From Clostridium_X cadaveris (GTDB taxonomy: Bacteria; Bacillota; Clostridia; Clostridiales; Clostridiaceae): a stretch of 64,000 nucleotides of DNA. Below are positions 42,773-51,984 of the stretch, in pieces. The translations under genes and the position numbers were made by a program. A model generated the notes under the pieces. That model ran no database searches. It was not told the DNA's origin and saw only the letters and a list, made by a program, of their open reading frames with translations. Each line of letters starts with the position of its first letter. Within the stretch, counting starts at the first letter, position 1. Where the stretch lies: assembly GCF_039521325.1 (NCBI RefSeq), contig NZ_BAAACD010000033.1; one strand, written 5' to 3'.

Positions 42773-45700
42773 ATGAAGAGAAGAGGGATGTCAAAAATTC
42801 TTGCATTTACAGTTTCATTAGCATTAATAACATCTAACATGTCTGTATTTGCAAAAGAAGCCTCTAAAGAGGCACTAGAAAAGAACAACTCTGAAGTACA
42901 ACAGAAAGTAGACGAATTAAAGAAGCAGCTGTTAGATGAAAAGGAGGAAATTAAAGATACTCTAAAAGATCCAGAGGAATTGGTTAGAGTCATAGTCGAG
43001 ACTAACGGAAAAAGTGCTATGGAACGATCATCAATGCCAACTCCTTACGCTGTTGAGTCAGCTAAAAATGATATTCAAAAAGTAGAGAGAGTTGCATCTG
43101 ACTTAGAAGGAGCAGAAATAAGACACAGTTATGGAGTAACGTTTAACGGCTTTAGTATGGATGTAAAAGCAAAAGAGGTAGACAAGCTAAAAGACATGTA
43201 TGGGGTGAAAAATGTAAGATTAGCTAATACTTACACTGCTGATATGACTAATGCTAAAAAACTTACTCAAGTTTATGATGAATGGAAGGACTATGGATTT
43301 AAAGGAGAAGGTCAGCTTGTTTCTATAATAGATACAGGAATAGATTATGAACATAAAGATATGAAAGCACCTTCGGAAAAAGCAAAGCTTAAACTTACAG
43401 AGGATTCAGTTAAGGAAAAAATAGATAAATATGATCTTAAAGCTGAAAAAGGAAGTTATAAACTAAAGGGATATTGCACAGAAAAAGTTCCATTTGCTCA
43501 CAATTATGCAGATGCAAAAGGTAGTTCTATAAAAGAAGATATTGTAAAAGATACTAAACCAGATGGCGGGCATGGAATGCACGTTGCTGGAATAGTTGGA
43601 GCTAATGGCGATGAGGAAGAAGTTAAAAATGGAGCTGCTATACAAGGTGTAGCACCAGAAACTCAGCTTTTAAACATGAAAGTTTTCTCAAATGATGTAA
43701 ATAGAAAAGGTGCATACAGTGATGATATAATTGCAGCAATAGAAGACTCTATAATTTTAGGTGCAGATGTAATAAATATGAGTTTGGGAGCACCATCTGG
43801 ATTCCAAGATAGCAATGATCCAGAGCAACAAGCAGTAAAGAAAGCAACAGAGGCTGGAATAATAGTAGTTATTTCCGCTGGTAACTCATCTACATCAACA
43901 TATCCATATGTTGATCCTAAGGTAAAAGATACTTCTACATCGGGAACACCAGGATTATCAGAAGATGCTCTTATGGTGGCGAATTATCAAAATTCAGCTA
44001 TATCAGCTAATGCTATATCAATAAAAGTATCTGGAAAAGATGATCGAAAATTCCCATTCAAGGCTCATCAAGTTAAGTTTGGAAATAACGAACTTAAAAA
44101 TTTTGTGGATGGAGGTCTTGGAAAACCAGAACAATTAAAAGATGTAAAAGATAAGATTGTTCTAGTTCAAAGAGGAGAATTAGCATTTACAGATAAGATA
44201 TTAAATGCTCAAAAACAAGGGGCAGCTGGGGTTATAGTTTACAACCATGAAGCAGGTGGAGACGCAATGGTTAGTATGGCTACAGATCCTAGTATAACTA
44301 TACCTGCTATATTTACATCTCACAATGCAGGTGTTGCTTTAATAAATGATATTTCACATGATCCAACTGTAGTGTTAAATGATGGAACTGTACAAGTAGT
44401 AAATCCATCAGCAGGAGATTATGATGATAGTACTTCTTGGGGACCTGCTCCAAATCTAGATTTTAGACCTCAAATAGCAGCTCCAGGAGGAAATATAACA
44501 TCCACTGTAAACAATAATCAATATGATGTATATAGTGGAACTTCTATGGCGGCTCCACATGCAGCTGGAGCTATGGCTATAATAAAACAAGAAATTGAAA
44601 AATCTAAAGATAGTTTTAAATTTGCTACTCCAAGAGCTTTAGTTGAATATGCTAAAAATTGTGCCATGAACACTTCAGATGTAAAGAAGGATGGCTCAGG
44701 AGTTCCATTCTCTCCAAGAAGACAAGGTTCTGGACTAATTCAATTAAATAATGCAGTAAAGAATAGAGTTACTGCAACCTATGATGGAGAATCAAATGTA
44801 GCTTTGAAGGAAATAGGAAAAGATGGTAAGAGCTTTAATATAAAAGTTCAAAACTATGGAACAAAAGAAGCAGTGTATGATTTGTCAATATTAGATGGAG
44901 TTTTAACAGATGGTGATACTGAGTTTAAACAAGGAATGAGTAAAGATATAGTCCTTTCAAAAGATAAAGCAGATTTAACTTTTGGAAGTAAGACAATAAA
45001 GGTACCAGCTGGGGGATCAGTAGAATTTACTGCAACTCTTACTATAGGAAATTTAGATGCAGAAAGATTTTTAGAAGGATATATAATGCTTACATCTAAG
45101 ACAGAAGGTGTTCCAAACCTAAATGTTCCATTCATGGGTTATTATGGTGAATGGGATCAAGCTCCTGTATTAAGCAATTTTGTATGGGATCAAGAAAAGA
45201 ATAACTTCTTATATAATGATCAGAAATTAGCAAGCAGATATGCTTACGGTATGAATGGTAAGAATTATTATGCTAGTGATAAGCCAGAAGAATTAGCGTT
45301 CTCACCTAATGGTGATGGAAACATGGATAGTTTAGTACCAGTAATATATTTTATGAGAAATGCAAAATCATTTACAGTAGAAGTAGAAGATAAAAATGGA
45401 AATAATCTTGGAGAAGTAGCACGTGATACTGATTTAAGAAGACAAATTTATAACAGTCCTGATGGAAAAGGAAAGAAGATTTTCTTATGGCCACAATTTG
45501 CTTGGGATGGAAAAGTAAATGGAAGTCTAAAAGAAGAGGGAGAATATACAGTTCTTTTAAAACCAGTTGTAGGAATTGAAGGTGCTGAAGCTCAGGAATA
45601 TAGAATTCCAATGAAATTAGACGTAACAGAACCAGAAATCAATATAACTTCACCTTCTATTACTAATAGCAGAGAGTATGAAGTGGCATGGACAGTTACT

Positions 45701-47503
45701 GATAATCTTTCAGGAGTAGGTTTAGAAGGCATATTTATAAATGACAAAATTGTTAAAGATGTAGATATAAAAGCTGATGGTAATAATAGAACAGCTAAGA
45801 TAACTTTGCCTGAAGGTCAAGATAAAGCTGTTATTACTGTTCTCTCAATGGATAATGCTCACAATTCTCAAATGAGTAAATTAAATGTAAATATAGATAT
45901 TAAAGCACCAGTTGTATCTATAAATGGAATAAAGAATAATGGTATTTACAATAAAGATGTAACTCCTAATGTTTCTATGGATAAAGAGGGAACTTTAGAA
46001 CTTACTCTAGATGGAAATCCATATGAAAATGGAACAACTGTAAATGCAGAAGGAACTCACGTATTAAAGGCAGTAGCAAAGGATTTAGCAGGTAATATAA
46101 CAACAGAAACTTATACTTTCACTATAGACAAGACTGCACCAGAAATATCAGTACAAGGAATAGAAGATAAAGGATTATACAATAAAGATGTAGCTGCAAA
46201 AGTAATGACTAATGAGGAAGCTACGCTAGAGATTACTTTAAATGGAAAGGCTTATGTGAATGAGACAGCTATAACTGAAGACGGAAAATATGTATTAAAG
46301 GTAGCTGCAACAGATAAAGCTGGAAACAAATCAGAAAAATCATTTGAATTTTCGATAGACAAATCTAATCCAGAAATAAAAGTTGAAGGATTAAATGATG
46401 GATGGGTTTACAATAAAGATGTAACTCCTACTATCTCATTTGGTGAAGAGGTTAAAGCTGAAATAACACTAAACGGAAAAGCTTATGTAAGTGGAACGGC
46501 AATATCTTCTGAAGGCAATTATGAATTAAAGATAGTTGCAACAGATAAAGCTGGAAACAAAAATACTGTAATTTATAAATTTGTCATAGATAAAACACCA
46601 GCTGTAGTAAAGATTACAGGTGTTGAAGATGGCGGACATTATAATAAGGATGTAACTGTAGGATTATCAGTTAATGAAAAAGCTGAAACTTCAGTATTAT
46701 TAAATGGAAAACCATATGATCTTGGAAATCCTATAACAGAAGAAGGTAACTATGAGTTAGAAATAACTGCTATAGATGCTGCAAAGAATTCAACTAAAGT
46801 TGTAGTTAAGTTTGTTATAGACAAGACTGCTCCAGAAGTTGTAATAAAAGGTGTAGAAGATGGTATGGCATATAAGAGTGAAGTTAAGCCAGAAATAACT
46901 GCTAGTGAGGATGCTACTATAACTGCAACTTTAAATGGAAAAGAGTATAAGCCTGGAACAATGATAAGTGACGAAGGTCAATACGAGTTAAAAGCATTTG
47001 CAGTAGATAAGGCTAATAATAAGTCAAAAGAAGTTGTAGTTAAGTTTACAATAGACAAGACTGCTCCAGAATTTAAGATATCTGGTGTAGAAGATGGAGA
47101 AACTTATGACAAGGCTGTAAAGGTAAGCGTTGAAGCAGAAAAGGATGCAGTTGTAACAGCTACATTAAACGGCAAGGATTTTGACTTGACTAAGGAAATT
47201 ATGGAGAATGGAGAATATAGCTTAGTTGTAAAAGTTCAAGACAAAGCTGGTAATGTTACTGAAAAGACTATAAAGTTCACTATTAAGATAAAGAATGATA
47301 ATCCTGGTGGCGGTAGTGGAAGTATTGATAAGCCAACTAATGATAAACCATCTACTGGGATTGGAAAACTTCCTCAAACAGGATCACCAATAAGCTTTGC
47401 TGATATAATGACATTTGGAGTTGTTATGACTCTAGCCGGTGTTGCTTTCTTATCAGAGCAAAGAAGAAGAAATAAAAAAAATCAAATAAATGATTTAAGA
47501 TAA
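42773..47503 (+). CDS. Cell-wall-anchored S8 subtilisin-family protease with Ig-like repeats
   Basis: A 1576-residue secreted protease built like lactocepin or C5a peptidase. In order: signal peptide (1-27), propeptide, a catalytic domain with Asp187 (IIDTGID), His267 (GGHGMHVAG) and Ser591 (SGTSMAAPHAAG), interrupted by a PA insert (about 410-540); then Fn3-like domains including SPNGDGNMDSLVP, one Ig-like domain, six Ig-like repeats of about 77 residues (1044-1507, with YNKDV and ATDKAGN motifs), a Gly/Ser/Pro linker, the sortase motif LPQTG (1533-1537), a membrane span and a basic tail. All catalytic residues are present. Its natural substrate is unknown, and no sortase gene is in the window. 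Confidence 0.93.
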   Translation: MKRRGMSKILAFTVSLALITSNMSVFAKEASKEALEKNNSEVQQKVDELKKQLLDEKEEIKDTLKDPEELVRVIVETNGKSAMERSSMPTPYAVESAKNDIQKVERVASDLEGAEIRHSYGVTFNGFSMDVKAKEVDKLKDMYGVKNVRLANTYTADMTNAKKLTQVYDEWKDYGFKGEGQLVSIIDTGIDYEHKDMKAPSEKAKLKLTEDSVKEKIDKYDLKAEKGSYKLKGYCTEKVPFAHNYADAKGSSIKEDIVKDTKPDGGHGMHVAGIVGANGDEEEVKNGAAIQGVAPETQLLNMKVFSNDVNRKGAYSDDIIAAIEDSIILGADVINMSLGAPSGFQDSNDPEQQAVKKATEAGIIVVISAGNSSTSTYPYVDPKVKDTSTSGTPGLSEDALMVANYQNSAISANAISIKVSGKDDRKFPFKAHQVKFGNNELKNFVDGGLGKPEQLKDVKDKIVLVQRGELAFTDKILNAQKQGAAGVIVYNHEAGGDAMVSMATDPSITIPAIFTSHNAGVALINDISHDPTVVLNDGTVQVVNPSAGDYDDSTSWGPAPNLDFRPQIAAPGGNITSTVNNNQYDVYSGTSMAAPHAAGAMAIIKQEIEKSKDSFKFATPRALVEYAKNCAMNTSDVKKDGSGVPFSPRRQGSGLIQLNNAVKNRVTATYDGESNVALKEIGKDGKSFNIKVQNYGTKEAVYDLSILDGVLTDGDTEFKQGMSKDIVLSKDKADLTFGSKTIKVPAGGSVEFTATLTIGNLDAERFLEGYIMLTSKTEGVPNLNVPFMGYYGEWDQAPVLSNFVWDQEKNNFLYNDQKLASRYAYGMNGKNYYASDKPEELAFSPNGDGNMDSLVPVIYFMRNAKSFTVEVEDKNGNNLGEVARDTDLRRQIYNSPDGKGKKIFLWPQFAWDGKVNGSLKEEGEYTVLLKPVVGIEGAEAQEYRIPMKLDVTEPEINITSPSITNSREYEVAWTVTDNLSGVGLEGIFINDKIVKDVDIKADGNNRTAKITLPEGQDKAVITVLSMDNAHNSQMSKLNVNIDIKAPVVSINGIKNNGIYNKDVTPNVSMDKEGTLELTLDGNPYENGTTVNAEGTHVLKAVAKDLAGNITTETYTFTIDKTAPEISVQGIEDKGLYNKDVAAKVMTNEEATLEITLNGKAYVNETAITEDGKYVLKVAATDKAGNKSEKSFEFSIDKSNPEIKVEGLNDGWVYNKDVTPTISFGEEVKAEITLNGKAYVSGTAISSEGNYELKIVATDKAGNKNTVIYKFVIDKTPAVVKITGVEDGGHYNKDVTVGLSVNEKAETSVLLNGKPYDLGNPITEEGNYELEITAIDAAKNSTKVVVKFVIDKTAPEVVIKGVEDGMAYKSEVKPEITASEDATITATLNGKEYKPGTMISDEGQYELKAFAVDKANNKSKEVVVKFTIDKTAPEFKISGVEDGETYDKAVKVSVEAEKDAVVTATLNGKDFDLTKEIMENGEYSLVVKVQDKAGNVTEKTIKFTIKIKNDNPGGGSGSIDKPTNDKPSTGIGKLPQTGSPISFADIMTFGVVMTLAGVAFLSEQRRRNKKNQINDLR

Positions 47504-47514
47504 ATGATATAAAG

Positions 47515-47548
47515 GAGCAGATTTCTTAGGAAATCTGCTCTTTTATTT
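47515..47548 (+). terminator. Terminator after the subtilase gene
   Basis: GAGCAGATTTC pairs perfectly with GAAATCTGCTC around TTAG, followed by TTTTATTT. Confidence 0.88.
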
Positions 47549-47690
47549 GAAATAAAATACATAATAAGAACTTCAATCCTCAATTACATAAAATTAAATA
47601 GAGTATTAATTCTATGAGTGGTCAAAATAGTAGTGCAAGGAGAAAACTTGCAAAATAAATAAAACCCTAAATTACGAGGAGGAATGTATT

Positions 47691-47873
47691 ATGGCAAAGA
47701 AGTTAGTTCCAGAAGCAAAACAAGGATTAGCAAATTTTAAGAATGAAGTAGCTTCAGAGCTAGGAGTTCCATTTAAGGACTACAACGGAGATCTTACATC
47801 AAAACAATGTGGATCAGTTGGCGGCGAAATGGTAAAGAGAATGGTAGAAGCATACGAAAAAGGTATGAAGTAG
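47691..47873 (+). CDS. Alpha/beta-type small acid-soluble spore protein
   Basis: A 60-residue DNA-binding spore protein that coats forespore DNA and is degraded at germination. The GPR protease site is KNEVASELGV (about residues 17-26), and the C-terminal DNA-binding half has LTSKQCGSVGGEMVKRMVEAYEKGM, the clostridial form with a cysteine at position 40. GAGGAGG precedes the ATG. A forespore sigma-G promoter is expected; I could not place one with confidence. Confidence 0.95.
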   Translation: MAKKLVPEAKQGLANFKNEVASELGVPFKDYNGDLTSKQCGSVGGEMVKRMVEAYEKGMK

Positions 47874-47974
47874 ACCAAAGTCTAATTAACTTCTATCACG
47901 ATAGTATTTTTGCTATATCAGTATCTATATAAATAATTATAGATAAGGCAAAAATAGGCTTAGGGTAAAAACGG

Positions 47975-48031
47975 GAGTCTCAGATTTGTAGAAGATAATT
48001 ATCTTCTACAGGTTTGAGGCTCTTTGTTTTT
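47975..48031 (+). terminator. Long terminator hairpin before yhaO
   Basis: A stem of about 24 bp (GAGTCTCAGATTTGTAGAAGATAA with its near complement, a few G-U pairs and one mismatch), centred on the palindrome TAGAAGATAATTATCTTCTA, runs into TTTGTTTTT. Confidence 0.85.
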
Positions 48032-48082
48032 CTAAATTACTATGATAAAATTAAATGAGAACTAAAGTTCGGAGGTGTTATA

Positions 48083-49216
48083 ATGAAAGGCGTTAAGATT
48101 CTGCATTGTGCAGACCTGCATTTTGACAGTCCTTTTAGAGATTCTGATCCTTCCTATAGGGAGAAGAGGAAAGAGGATCTAAGAGAGACTTTCGGAGCCA
48201 TAATAGATAAAGCAGTAAACGAGGAAGTAGACATAATTTTAATGGCAGGGGATTTGTTTGATAATGCAACAGTTATGAAAACCACCGTAGATTATGTTAT
48301 AAGAAAATTAAAAGAGATACCACATATAAGAGTATTTATCTCTCCAGGTAATCATGACCCTTATCATGGAAAATCATTTTATAAGATAATACCATGGCCA
48401 AATAATGTCCATGTATTTCAAGATAAACTTGAAAAGATACATATAGAAAATTTAAATACAATTGTTTATGGAATAGGATTTGGAGATAGTTATGAAAGAA
48501 TAGGCCTTATAGAAGAAATGAAAAGTAAAATTGATATAGATGATAGCAAAATAAATATAATGGTACTACATGGAGATGTGACTGCCGGTATAAGTGAATA
48601 CAATCCTATAACTATAGATGATATAGGGAAAAGTGGAATGGATTACATAGCTTTAGGTCATAAACATGATTTTTCAGGAATTCTTAGAGAAGATGATACT
48701 TTCTATGCGTATAGCGGCAACCCTGAAGGAAGAGGATTTGATGAATGTGGAGAGAAGGGAATAATTCTAGGAACTGTATATAAGAACTATGTAGAATTAA
48801 ATTTTCACCCAATTTCAAAGAGAAAGTACGTTATATGTAGTGTTGACATTTCTGGATGTAGAGATTATGAAGAAGTAAAGAGTATGATACTTAAAGCTTC
48901 AGAGAGTTTTTCAAGGGAGAAAAATTTGTTTAAGCTTATGCTTTGCGGGGAAGTCTCAGAAGATTTCATAATAAATAAAGAACTTTTAAATCATAAGATA
49001 AAAGATGATTTCTTTTATGTAAAATTAGAAGATAATACTACAATATCAATAGATTATGAAGAGATAGCAGGAGAATTTTCTCTTCGAGGTTTGTATGCGA
49101 AGAAGATGTTAAAGTCTATAGAGGAAGAAACAGAATCTTCAGAAAAGGAATTCCTTTATAAGGCACTAAAGCTAGGAATAGAAAGTTTAACTGCAAAAGA
49201 GGTCAAAATGAAATGA
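48083..49216 (+). CDS. yhaO: Metallophosphoesterase, YhaO/SbcD-like DNA exonuclease subunit
   Basis: A 377-residue Mre11-type nuclease with the phosphoesterase motifs CADLHFDSPF, MAGDLFDN, SPGNHDPY, VLHGDV and ALGHKHDF. Together with the adjoining ATPase it forms an SbcCD/Rad50-Mre11-like pair; the shorter length and the yhaN-type partner point to the Bacillus YhaO branch rather than SbcD. GGAGGTG lies about 6 nt before the ATG. The stop overlaps the start of the next gene by 4 bp. Confidence 0.9.
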   Translation: MKGVKILHCADLHFDSPFRDSDPSYREKRKEDLRETFGAIIDKAVNEEVDIILMAGDLFDNATVMKTTVDYVIRKLKEIPHIRVFISPGNHDPYHGKSFYKIIPWPNNVHVFQDKLEKIHIENLNTIVYGIGFGDSYERIGLIEEMKSKIDIDDSKINIMVLHGDVTAGISEYNPITIDDIGKSGMDYIALGHKHDFSGILREDDTFYAYSGNPEGRGFDECGEKGIILGTVYKNYVELNFHPISKRKYVICSVDISGCRDYEEVKSMILKASESFSREKNLFKLMLCGEVSEDFIINKELLNHKIKDDFFYVKLEDNTTISIDYEEIAGEFSLRGLYAKKMLKSIEEETESSEKEFLYKALKLGIESLTAKEVKMK

Positions 49217-51981
49217 TAATAAAAGAATTGAATATAAAATCTTTTGGGGCTATTAAAAATAAAAAAATAAGCCTTACAGAAGGGATTAATGTAATATATG
49301 GTAAAAATGAAAGCGGAAAGAGTACTACAGAGGGCTTTATAAGTATATTATTATATGGAATGAGCGGTGGTCGAAAAAATTTAAAACAGAATGAGAGAAA
49401 AAGGTTTATACCTTGGAAAGAAAATACAGCTCAAGGAGAAATCCATATCAAACATGGAGAAGACGAAATTATAATAGAGAGAACTTTTGGATCAACTAAA
49501 AAAGAAGACACTATAAACTTCATAAATTTTCTCACTGGTGAAAAGATAAAAGGAATAACTAAAGAGCCAGGAAGATATTTTTTAGATTTATCAAAGGAAA
49601 GCTTCATGAAGACACTCCTTATAAAACAACTTGGGGCAGAAGTGGCAAGAGATAAGGAAGAGGAGATAATGCAAAAACTCACCAACTTGGAACAGGGCGG
49701 AGACGATAGTATATCTTATTATGAAGCGGTTGCTGTCCTTGAAAATTATAAAAAGTTTTATGTTGGAAGCAGAAAAAATGGAGAACTTGATTCATTAAGA
49801 AAAAGGCTATTATTATTAACAGAAGAGCTCAGCGACTCTTTAAAAAGAAATGAGGATGGAATTGAAGATGAGATAAAGCTTAAAGAGTTGAAAGATGAAG
49901 GTGAAAGCTTAATTAAAAATCTTAAAGCTTTAGAATTATATAAAAAATACATGAGAAAAATGAATCTTCAAAAGGAATATGAAGAAATCTCTAAATATCT
50001 AAAAATGAGTAAAGACCTTGGAGAAACCAAAGATCAGTATGATAGGGATTTAGGACAATATATAAATGAAGAAGTATTAAATAGAATTAGTGAAGATTAC
50101 AAACAATACGAAAGTTTAAATGATGAACTTATATACCAAGAAGAGTGTCTAAAAGAAGCTGAAAGCAATTATGATATCTTCAAGGATGAATATGAGAGAT
50201 TAGAGGCTTTTCAAGGTTTAGAGGATGATGTTGACATAAAGCTCATAAAGCTTTTGGAAGAAAGAAAGGGCGCTCTAATTAAACTAGAACATCGCAGTAA
50301 ATGTAAAAAAAATTTAGATAATATAGAAAATGAGATTAATGAGGTAAAAGGCAAAATAGAAAAATATGGTATAATAGATGATGAGAGAAATGATATAGAT
50401 AAGATTCTGGAAAGATACGAAGATGCCTTGAAAGAATTAAAATATCTTTTAAACACATACTCATCACATAACAATATTACTATATCAAATGAAGAGATTA
50501 AAAAAAATAAAATCATGGCAAATCTTTTAGAAATAGGAGCTATAGCTTCTGCTGGTATTTTTATTTTTCAGCTCATAAAAAAGTCAGCAGGAATACCAAT
50601 GTATTTTCTGGCTATAATCTCTATTGTATGTATTTTTTTATCATTTAAAATTAAAAATCATGCAAACTTAAATGAGATGAGGATGAAAGATGATCAAAAG
50701 AAATATGATTCAATAAACTCTCTAAAGGAAGAGATAGTTTCTATAGAAAATAAACTAGAATCATATTACAATAAGCTTGGAATTAAGAATTATGAGGAAT
50801 TTGTTGCAGCCATAAAATGTTATGATGTCATGAAAGATAAGGAAGAAAGACTTAAATATGTTATGAGGGAAAAACTTATAGAATTTAACAGCTATGAGGG
50901 AGAAAGTTTGGAAAACAGTTTAAATAGAGCGAATAACATGATAAACTTTTTATTAAACCATACATCATGCGAAAATGAAGAAGAATTTCTTAGAAATCAT
51001 AAACTTTATGAGGAAAAAGCTTTTCAAATGGATTCTCTAGAAAGAGAACTTAAAAATTTAGAAAGCAATGTCTCAACAATAAAAAATAAGTTGGACATTA
51101 AGGAAATTGAATTAAAGAACGAACTTTCAAAAATAGAGAGAGGGTATATACCTCTAGAAAAGCTTACAGAAGAGATTGAGATTTTAAAGAATAAGCTTAA
51201 AATGAAGGTTATGGTAGAAAATGAAATAAAGAGAGTTGAAGATGGATACAAACTTCTTTTAAAAGATAGGCATCTTGAAGACATGAAGGATGAACTGCAG
51301 GATATCTTTAAAGAGGATATAGATTTTTCATTTGAAAAAGAAGAAGATGTTGATACATGTCTTAAAGAGAATAATGAAAAGCTTAGAGAAACAGAAAAAT
51401 CTATAAAAGATGTTGAAAATTCTATAAGCAATAGGTTTAAAGGATTTAGAGAACCTTGGATTATAGAAGAAGAGATAGAAGAAGTAAAGTCAGCTATAGA
51501 AAATGGGGAAGAAGCTGTAAAAATAGCTGATATAGCTTTAGAAAATTTGAATCAATGTTTTAAAGAGCTTCAGAAAAACTTTGGACCAAAGCTTAACAAA
51601 ATAGTAGGGAAAATATATAGTAAACTTACTGATGGAAAGTATGAAGAAGTTAAAGTAAGCGACAATTATGACCTTCTTGTAAGAGATAACAAAGAAAATT
51701 CCTTAGTTGAAGCTAATTATTTAAGCAATGGAGCTTTTGATCAAGCGTATTTTGCACTTAGAATGGCATTGATAGAAATGATATTTGGTGAAGATAAAGT
51801 TCCTATAATCTTAGATGATACATTTATTCAATATGACGATGAGAGAACTCTAAGGGCTCTAAAGATTCTTGAGGAATACAGCGAGAACAAACAGATAATT
51901 CTTCTTACATGTCAAAGTAGAGAAAAGGATTATTTTGAAAGGGTGGATAATGCAAATATAATAACTATGGAGGGGATCTAG
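49213..51981 (+). CDS. yhaN: YhaN-like SMC-type ATPase with central membrane segments
   Basis: A 922-residue Rad50/SbcC-like ATPase. Walker A GKNESGKS is at residues 30-37; long Glu/Lys-rich coiled coils follow on both sides; the C-terminal head has the signature NYLSNGAFDQAYFALRMAL (near 832) and Walker B PIILDDTFIQYDDE. Instead of a zinc hook, the middle contains two hydrophobic segments (about 439-456 and 461-478), so the coiled-coil tip is predicted to sit in the membrane, as in B. subtilis YhaN. Translation is coupled to yhaO through ATGA. It probably works in DNA end processing near the membrane. Confidence 0.88.
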   Translation: MIIKELNIKSFGAIKNKKISLTEGINVIYGKNESGKSTTEGFISILLYGMSGGRKNLKQNERKRFIPWKENTAQGEIHIKHGEDEIIIERTFGSTKKEDTINFINFLTGEKIKGITKEPGRYFLDLSKESFMKTLLIKQLGAEVARDKEEEIMQKLTNLEQGGDDSISYYEAVAVLENYKKFYVGSRKNGELDSLRKRLLLLTEELSDSLKRNEDGIEDEIKLKELKDEGESLIKNLKALELYKKYMRKMNLQKEYEEISKYLKMSKDLGETKDQYDRDLGQYINEEVLNRISEDYKQYESLNDELIYQEECLKEAESNYDIFKDEYERLEAFQGLEDDVDIKLIKLLEERKGALIKLEHRSKCKKNLDNIENEINEVKGKIEKYGIIDDERNDIDKILERYEDALKELKYLLNTYSSHNNITISNEEIKKNKIMANLLEIGAIASAGIFIFQLIKKSAGIPMYFLAIISIVCIFLSFKIKNHANLNEMRMKDDQKKYDSINSLKEEIVSIENKLESYYNKLGIKNYEEFVAAIKCYDVMKDKEERLKYVMREKLIEFNSYEGESLENSLNRANNMINFLLNHTSCENEEEFLRNHKLYEEKAFQMDSLERELKNLESNVSTIKNKLDIKEIELKNELSKIERGYIPLEKLTEEIEILKNKLKMKVMVENEIKRVEDGYKLLLKDRHLEDMKDELQDIFKEDIDFSFEKEEDVDTCLKENNEKLRETEKSIKDVENSISNRFKGFREPWIIEEEIEEVKSAIENGEEAVKIADIALENLNQCFKELQKNFGPKLNKIVGKIYSKLTDGKYEEVKVSDNYDLLVRDNKENSLVEANYLSNGAFDQAYFALRMALIEMIFGEDKVPIILDDTFIQYDDERTLRALKILEEYSENKQIILLTCQSREKDYFERVDNANIITMEGI

Positions 51982-51984
51982 AGA

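Noticed and set aside
45902..47295. Repeated DNA in the subtilase gene as a CRISPR or satellite array
   Set aside because: The repeats are diverged, in frame, and encode Ig-like protein domains.
47550..47690. Sigma-G promoter before the SASP gene
   Set aside because: Several partial matches exist, but none has both hexamers at proper spacing.
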